Assembly: GCF_033958435.1 (NCBI RefSeq)
Contig: NC_134137.1
Span: forward strand, 119,510,001 to 119,574,000
Length of the DNA stretch: 64,000 nucleotides
Direction: 5' to 3'
Source of the DNA: Carettochelys insculpta
Taxonomy: Eukaryota > Chordata > Testudines > Carettochelyidae
The notes under the pieces are model-generated. The model worked only from the letters and a program-made list of their open reading frames with translations, was not told where the DNA came from and did no database searches. Shown here piece after piece: positions 58,263-64,000 of this stretch. Each line of letters starts with the position of its first letter. Position 1 is the stretch's first letter. Position numbers and translations under genes: made by a program.

Positions 58263-59164
58263 TGGATGCTCTAACGGTTAGAATTAAAAATGAATGGCTT
58301 ATCATAAAACCAACATTTTCTGACTTTCAAGGGTTTAACTTTGAAATGTAAGTATATTTAAGGAATCAAGTTATATCAGCTATATCAAGGAACATGGGTG
58401 GTCACTCAGATATAAAGAGCATTGACACTACAGGGCCAGGAAACGCTGGTTTCTTCACAAAAGCAATAGATCCCAAGGAAGCCCCACACCTAGCAAATAT
58501 TTGTTACTCACATATTTCCAGTTTGTAACATGGACATTCTTCAACCATTTTTGCTCTTACAAGTCATTTCTAATTATGATTATTATATAGCTCATGGTTC
58601 TAAAACAAAAAAAAAATCATGGGGCAGAATAAGAACACACTTCAAATGAACATATTCATGAGCGTGTGAAGAGACATTCTATTTTGATTTAGATTTTCAA
58701 CTGCTAAATTGAAAAAAAAAATCCAATATTCTTTGTTTGTGCTCATTCTTCCAATATTACCTAGCAGTAAATAGAAGTTTCTTCCAGCTTGAGGACAAGC
58801 TTATGCACATGTGTGAGAGTCCACATGCAGAACTCTACTCAATATAAATTGTTATTGCTTATAAAAGGAAGACGTATCATATAAGGCAATAATGAGTAGT
58901 AAAATTACAGCCAGTAAAAGGTCTGCTTAGGCAGAACTCTGAGAACAATCACTAGACATTATCTATGCTGTTATGCTGGTACCTCGATGATTCTCTGCAT
59001 ATTCACTGACAGCGACAACTAGAGCTTGTGGCAAGTTTTCCAGTGAAACAGCTTTCCTTTGGATAATGCAGATTCGATGAAATCAAAACATTTTGTGAGG
59101 ACATCATTTTCATTTATATTTGGGACAGAAATCAACATGTTTTGTTTCATTGTACTGAGTAGTA
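58263..59164. other. Intergenic sequence
   Basis: Nothing recognised. Confidence 0.5.
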
Positions 59165-59607
59165 CAGTAAACCCTGGATTTAACGGACTCATAGGGGGAA
59201 GGGGTGTCTATTAATGCTGAAAGTCCATTTGATCCGAATGGTTATATTGTACTGTACAACGTTGCACTGACTTTCCCAGCCCGTCGCTCACTCCTGTCCT
59301 CCACCCCACCCTTTCCCCTTTCCACCTCTTGCCCCATTCTTCCCCTCACACCTGCATCTCCCTCTCCCAATTACCGGGAGAGGAGCTGCACACCAGCCTG
59401 ATTCCTTCCACCGCCCGCGGCTCTTGGCATGCTCAGTGCTGCTGCTCCTCTGGCCTCATCAGTCCCAGCCACTCCAGCAACAGCACGAGCGGCAGCTCCA
59501 GTAGCAGCAGGGGCTCCAGCAGCTCTGGTGAGCTGCCAACGTTTATTTGGGTGGGGCGGGGGCTGGTGGTCCATTAAATCGGGGTCTGTTAAATGGAGGG
59601 TTTACTG
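59165..59607. mobile_element. Tigger-like non-autonomous DNA transposon
   Basis: The left end CAGTAAACCCTGGATTTAAC and the right end, in reverse, CAGTAAACCCTCCATTTAAC give TIRs of about 26 bp with few mismatches. They are flanked by TA (59163-59164, 59608-59609), as in pogo/Tigger elements. The interior is GC-rich with agcagc-type runs and no transposase. Confidence 0.8.
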
Positions 59608-59867
59608 TATATAAAAGCCTTAGTATATAATGCCTTATAATATAATGAACTATGAAGGGTTCAACTTTATCAAAACCCTATCAAAGCAATATTTCAATAA
59701 TGTTTTAATACTTCTTTAAAAACAGGTATTTTGTTTAATCAGAGATTGTTAAATTTTGGATATTCATTCTGATTTGTGAAAACAAAGAAATGTTGACATG
59801 TCAAAATTTCCCATGGAATAGAAATTTTGAGTTCCAACCATCTCTAGTCACACCATGAGACTAGGAG

Positions 59868-60725
59868 ACCATAAGAATGGCCATACTAGGTCAGACCAAA
59901 GGTCCAGCTAGCCCAGTATCCTGTCTTCCAAGTGGCTAATGCCAGCTGCCCTGAGGGAATGAACAGCACAGGTAATCATCAGCTGATCCAATTCCTGTTG
60001 CTTAGTCCCAGCGCCTGACAAGCGGCAGTTAGGGACATCATCCCTGCTCATCCTGGCTAATGGACATTGATGGACCTATGCTGAAGAGTTCCACAGGTCA
60101 ACTGTGTGTTGTGTGAAGAAATATTTCTTTTTGTTTGTTTTAAACCAGACGTCTAATAATGTCGTCAGTGACTCCCTAGGTGTCGTGTTATGAGAAGTAA
60201 ATAGTACTTCCTTATCTACTTTCTCTACTCCAGTCATGGTTTTATACATCTCAACCTTACCACGCTTAGCTGTCTCTTTTCCAAGCTGAAAAGTCCTGAT
60301 CTTGTTAATCTCTCCTGGTATGAAAGCTGTTCCATACCCTCAATAGATTTTGTTCCCTTTTCTGAACGTTTTCCACTTCCAATATAACTTTTCATATCTG
60401 TATGCAGTATTCAAGATGTGTACTCACCATGGATTTATACAGAGGCAATATGATATTTCTGTCTTACTATCTATCCTTTTCTTATTGAGTCAGAACATTC
60501 TGTTGGCCTTTTTGACTACTGCTGCACATGTATGTTTTCAGAGAACTATCCACAGTTACTCCAGGAGCTCTTTCTTGAGTGGTAACAGCTAATGTAAACT
60601 GTACCATAATATATGTATAGTTGGGATTACGTTTTCCAGCATGCATTACTCTGCATTTAGCAACATTGAATTTAATCTGCCATTTTGTTGCCATTTTCCA
60701 ACACAGGCTTTCTGCCAATCTTTCT
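59868..60725 (-). mobile_element. CR1 LINE 3' fragment
   Basis: In reverse orientation this is a CR1 3' region. The plus strand shows ggccatactaggtcagacca, gtccagctagcccagtatcc, ggagttccacaggttgac-type sequence, gtctcttttccaagctgaaa, acagaggcaatatgatattt and ggccttttttgactactgct-like tracts in the expected CR1 order. Truncated 5' near 60725 within the region reading ctgccattttgttgcc. Confidence 0.85.
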
Positions 60726-61584
60726 GAATAAAATCTTTAGAATAAAATGCTGAATACAAAAAATGACAAGAAATAGAATATGACAAATATGTAACTCTAT
60801 ATCTGTACTGAAACATTTTTAGAGATGTGAAAATACCACAAAGCCCTGAAAGTGCAGAAATAGCACAAAATGACCTAAAGTCAATAACAAAGCAAATAAT
60901 ATGTCTGAAATGGTTTGCAAATCTGTAGAGGAAAAAGTACAAAGCATGCTTAAGGTCCTAAATCAAACAAAATGAACACATAAGCTGGAATTAGATATAA
61001 TTGCATTATAAAACATGGTTGAATAGATTTTCTTGTACTTTTCTTAACTTACTCCCTTTATTCATCTCCCCTAGTGCATGTTCATGGCCTCAGTAGTATA
61101 TCTCACATCTCATTGGGCCCTATGACTCAAAAGTCAGCTTTCAGTGCTCATTCTGTAATAGCTGCTGGTAAAACAGCTCCAAGATGGTTAGGGAGGAACT
61201 GATTTTTCACATATTGTCTTTAAATTGTTAATTGCAATGGTAAACATTTGACTCAACATTGTTATCTTGAGTTTCTTTGAACTGGCTCACTTTTATTTGA
61301 AAACATTTGTAAGGGTATGCTCTTTAAAATGTTTTTATTGGAATGTGTGTCTGTATCTGTATGTATTTGTAAGACCTCCCAGAATATGTAAGAGGGTTTT
61401 CTGCTCACTGAGCTGAACGTGTATATTCTCTTTATGTGTAGGTAACATTCCTGTATTTGAAGTTAAAAATATGAAGCATAAATATGTTTATATGCAGATG
61501 TGCTAATGAAAGCCATTAATAGTATTTTAAGGAACTTAATGGCCTAATACTCATTAAAATGATCCGTAAAAATTCTTGTTTTTC
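60726..61584. other. Intergenic sequence
   Basis: AT-rich, nothing recognised. Confidence 0.5.
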
Positions 61585-61987
61585 CAGTAAGCCTGGACTA
61601 TGCTTGGTCCTGCCAAGACGTGTGACCAGGTCACCTGATGCTCAAACCCATTTTGAATGTGGTACTTTTTCACATGAGGGTGAAAGGGTTGAAACTGAAC
61701 ACAAAGGATTCCCACTTCAGGCAAACTGTATTTATAGGCAGGAAACCAAACATTTGGGACACTTGCTAGACACCAAGACACTCCCTTCTTGCCAGCCAGA
61801 TGACTGCTGGAAAATCTGAGACTGAATAAGGGGAGGGATCAAGCCCAAGAGGAGGCTGCCTTGTTTGTGAGAAATGTTTTTTAGAACTGTTGTCAGAGTA
61901 AGAAATTGCTCCAGAGAGCAGGTAGGTGGTATGATCAGCTCATCAAGTGACAATGTCAAGGGGATTTTGGTAACTCAATCCATCACA
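61585..61987 (+). repeat. Unclassified dispersed repeat, copy 2
   Basis: Matches 35007-35738 in the same order (aactgaacacaaaggattcc, gcaggaaaccaaa, ggggagggatcaagccc, catcaagtgacaatgtcaag) but lacks about 430 bp of the middle of copy 1. It starts further upstream (ggactatgcttggtcctgcc) than copy 1 does. Confidence 0.55.
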
Positions 61988-62149
61988 CATTTCTTAGGTT
62001 TCCTAATACAGTTAGACCAACTTTTTACCTGAAAGGCTTATTTATATAATACTTTGTTTTTCTATAGAACCTTCCATTGCAGAATGACTGGTGCAGTACA
62101 AGCCTTATAGAATTATTTTCAACACCTCTTTGAGTGAGGCAAGTGTTAG
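61988..62149. other. Intergenic sequence
   Basis: Nothing recognised. Confidence 0.5.
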
Positions 62150-62240
62150 AATCCCCATTTCACAGATAAGTAAATGGAGGGCTGACACAGATGAAATAAC
62201 TTGTCCAAGGTCACACAGGAAATGGGCAGCAGAGCTAGCG
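62150..62240 (-). mobile_element. MIR-like SINE fragment
   Basis: The plus strand reads ccccatttcacagataagta, later taacttgtccaaggtcacac, then ggaaatgggcagcagagct. This is the complement of the MIR core and tail block (gtgaccttgg-caagtta and tctgtgaaatgggg). The flanks are too diverged to extend. Confidence 0.65.
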
Positions 62241-63004
62241 CTATGTCCTGAGTCGTCTCCTTATCTTGTTCTTTAACCGCAATGCTATCATCACTTCCTA
62301 TTTATAACTCTGTTCTGCACCGTTTATAAATGTTATAATTATCTTTTGGCTGCATTCTACTCAAAGATAAGAATATGCACTCAGAATAGCACTAGAAGGC
62401 ACATTGCATCAGGCATCCATCCTGTGCAGCTCTTTCAGTTTTCATAACCTGGGAAAATAAATCATTTTATTTTCTTATTTGTATGATGACAAAAGTATGA
62501 AGACTCGGGTCTCTTCAATGTAAGGAAACACACGATCTTCTAAAGCAATGTAGAAGTACTTTTTCTTAGTGTGGCTGGATATTACTGGGTTGTGTCTGTT
62601 TGGTTCTATCAGAACTGCCTTGTAAGTGACAAAATCCTGACCAGAGAGGTCAAGTCATATTATTAAGCACTCTTACTATATTTGGGTAGAGTAGCTTTGT
62701 GATGTTCCTCAGCAGTTCTCAACCAGCGAGAGACAATTTTAGGGAGTCACTGGGTTCCGTGTCTCAAGCCTTGCACCCTGAGCTCTGGTGGGGCTGAAGC
62801 TCAGGGCAGTGCTGCAGGGCTGAAGCCCGGCATCTCAATGTTCCCTGCAAGACTGATGTCCCAAGCCACAATGCTACCACTGGGTGAAGCCCAGTATTCA
62901 CATGGATCTAAAGCCCTGAGCTCCAGCAAACCCCATTGGACTGAAGCCTTTAGGCATGCGTCTAAAGCATGGAATCCCACAGCCCTGAATTCACCTAAGA
63001 AAAA
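62241..63004. other. Intergenic sequence
   Basis: 62708-62990 is moderately GC-rich and begins ttctcaaccagcgagag, reminiscent of hAT-type elements, but both ends could not be fixed. Confidence 0.35.
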
Positions 63005-63336
63005 GACAAAACTAATTTAGTTTTGCAGTCTGCTCTAGATTTGATTTTAACAAATAGGAACTTGTTGAGAATTTGAAAGTAGAAGGTGGCCTCTGTGAAA
63101 GTGATCAGTAAATAACAGAGTTAATAATTCTAAGGAATAGTAGAAGGGAGAACAGCAAAATAAAGACAATGGAAGTCAAGAAGGCAGACTTCAGCAAACT
63201 CAGGGCGCTGGTAAGAAAGGTCCCATAAGGAGAAAGATTACAAGGGAAAACAATTGAAGACAGCTGGGAGTTTTTCAAAGGGATGTTATTAAGGGCATAA
63301 AAGCACACTATTCTACTTCATAGAAAAGAAACACAG
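63005..63336 (+). mobile_element. CR1 LINE fragment (endonuclease to RT linker)
   Basis: The plus strand shows gatttgattttaacaaatag (DLILTN, end of the endonuclease), then gtggcctctgtgaaagtgat (GLCESDH). These are followed by gaagtcaagaaggcagactt, cttcagcaaactcagg and gggagtttttcaaagg, which match CR1 ORF2. It is cut on the right by the DNA element starting at 63340. Confidence 0.75.
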
Positions 63337-63339
63337 TAA

Positions 63340-64000
63340 GGCCTCATCTACACTAGCAAGTACATTCAAAACTGAAGTCGGAAGATGGCCTTATTTCGAA
63401 TAACCTGCAGAGCATCTACACACGCTCCGCAATCCTTCGAAAGTAACATCAAAAGAACAGGGCAGTTTCGTCGAAGTTGGTCCTCCGTTCCCGCAGCGGG
63501 AAGAACAGCCCACTTCAAAAGGGTATTTCGAAAGAGAGCAAGTGTAGATGCTCCGCCGACGGCTGTTTTGAAAGAGGGAGTCCACCAAGGGGGAGATCAC
63601 CTGGCAGGCGGCAGTGTTGCTCTCAGCAGAAGCAGAGTTCTACGGCTCCAGCATCTGACCATGTTTAAAGACACAGGCTCCCACAAGCCTCAGGCAGGAA
63701 GCTGAGAGAGTGCAGGCAGCAGGGAGCCCACGCTGCTCTCCAGAGCTCCAGCCCTTGCAATGCCCAGCCAGTCCCTCACCCTTCCCGAACCCATGGCCCG
63801 ACACCCGAACCCCCGCCCACCCCAGGGGCCCTCCAAGGACCACAGGGAGTCCTCCCAGGAGCCAAGCCAGGCCAAGAAGCACTGGGCCCCCTCATGGATG
63901 GAGGCCAAGCTCTAGGACCTCCTCTCCCTGTGGGAGGATGAGGAGGTCCTCCAACAAACAGGGGTCCATTGCTGCTATGCTCTGGCCTTTGAGTGGCTGG
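63340..64000 (+). mobile_element. Possible autonomous PIF/Harbinger-type element, 5' end
   Basis: It starts GGCCTCATCTACACTAG, the same terminal type as the fold-back elements in this window, and is preceded by taa (63337-63339), a target trinucleotide suited to PIF/Harbinger (TWA). The leader contains inverted tcgaa-type tracts. A coding segment with a Myb/SANT-like start follows at 63760. It runs off the right edge, so the other terminus and the transposase are not seen. Confidence 0.55.
63760..64000 (+). pseudogene. Myb/SANT-like domain protein start, with in-frame stop (partial)
   Basis: The ATG at 63760 opens a Pro/Ser-rich leader. It continues KKHWAPSWMEAKL, a stop at 63913-63915, then DLLSLWEDEEVLQQTGVHCC and YALAFEWL to the window end. 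The W-x-x-x-E(L)x-DLLxLWxxEEV pattern is that of the Myb/SANT-like DNA-binding protein that accompanies PIF/Harbinger transposases. The stop would break this copy unless translation starts downstream. Fifty-one codons precede the stop. Confidence 0.55.

Noticed and set aside
59329..59577. Ser-rich frame in the Tigger-like element
   Set aside because: It arises from agc repeats in the element interior, without domain or start context.
1..64000. CRISPR array, operon or other prokaryotic system
   Set aside because: No spaced direct repeats of CRISPR type, no compact gene arrangement. Introns, CR1 and SINE content show vertebrate DNA.

Overview
This is vertebrate nuclear DNA: AT-rich, intron-dominated and crowded with transposable elements. 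It most likely comes from a turtle. The inference rests on the repeats: tRNA-derived SINEs of the cryptodiran Cry I type with a CR1-like tail, many CR1 LINEs with sauropsid 3' ends, Penelope-like elements carrying GIY-YIG fragments, a DIRS-like element, and inverted-repeat DNA elements. No species call is possible from sequence reading alone, and a crocodilian is the main alternative.

The one host gene I can support is TUBGCP3 (gamma-tubulin complex component 3, GCP3/Spc98), on the minus strand. Exons 1 to 9 lie at 53169-53244, 39852-39959, 37690-37757, 27343-27420, 26397-26614, 18604-18776, 15368-15486, 11691-11816 and 4401-4469. All nine have GT/AG boundaries and compatible phases, and together they give 345 codons of the N-terminal part of a protein of about 900 residues: the N-terminal extension and the start of the GRIP1 (Spc97/Spc98) domain. 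Exon 10 onward is beyond the left edge. The start codon sits in a CpG-rich promoter (about 52.9-53.6 kb) with YY1-like and ETS-like sites. Sequence from 53.65 to 64 kb is upstream intergenic DNA with no supported host gene.

Layout by region. 0-4.4 kb (intron 9): a DIRS fragment and an RTE-type LINE with a 5' inversion typical of twin priming. 4.5-11.7 kb (intron 8): a 1.9 kb GC-rich hAT-type non-autonomous element with an 8 bp target duplication, and a Penelope-like element with inverted terminal repeats and a 15 bp target duplication. 11.8-15.4 kb (intron 7): a second Penelope-like element with a palindromic one nested in it. 15.5-18.6 kb (intron 6): a fold-back DNA element. 18.8-26.4 kb (intron 5): a decayed DIRS-like retrotransposon (gag, RT/RNase H, tyrosine recombinase) split by a CR1. 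27.4-37.7 kb (intron 3): a nearly full-length non-LTR element (3.6 kb, 13 bp target duplication), a CR1, an unclassified dispersed repeat and a Cry I-like SINE. 40-53 kb (intron 1): Tigger-like elements and several fold-back elements. 53.6-64 kb: LINE fragments, a SINE, three CR1 copies, a Tigger-like element, a MIR-like fragment, and at the right edge the start of what may be an autonomous PIF/Harbinger relative of the fold-back family.

The genes do not form a pathway: one conserved centrosomal gene hosts many unrelated mobile elements. I found no new multi-gene system. The most informative observations concern element structure: inverted-LTR Penelope elements, a nested palindrome, a twin-primed RTE, a DIRS end next to an exon, and a fold-back family with a possible autonomous source.
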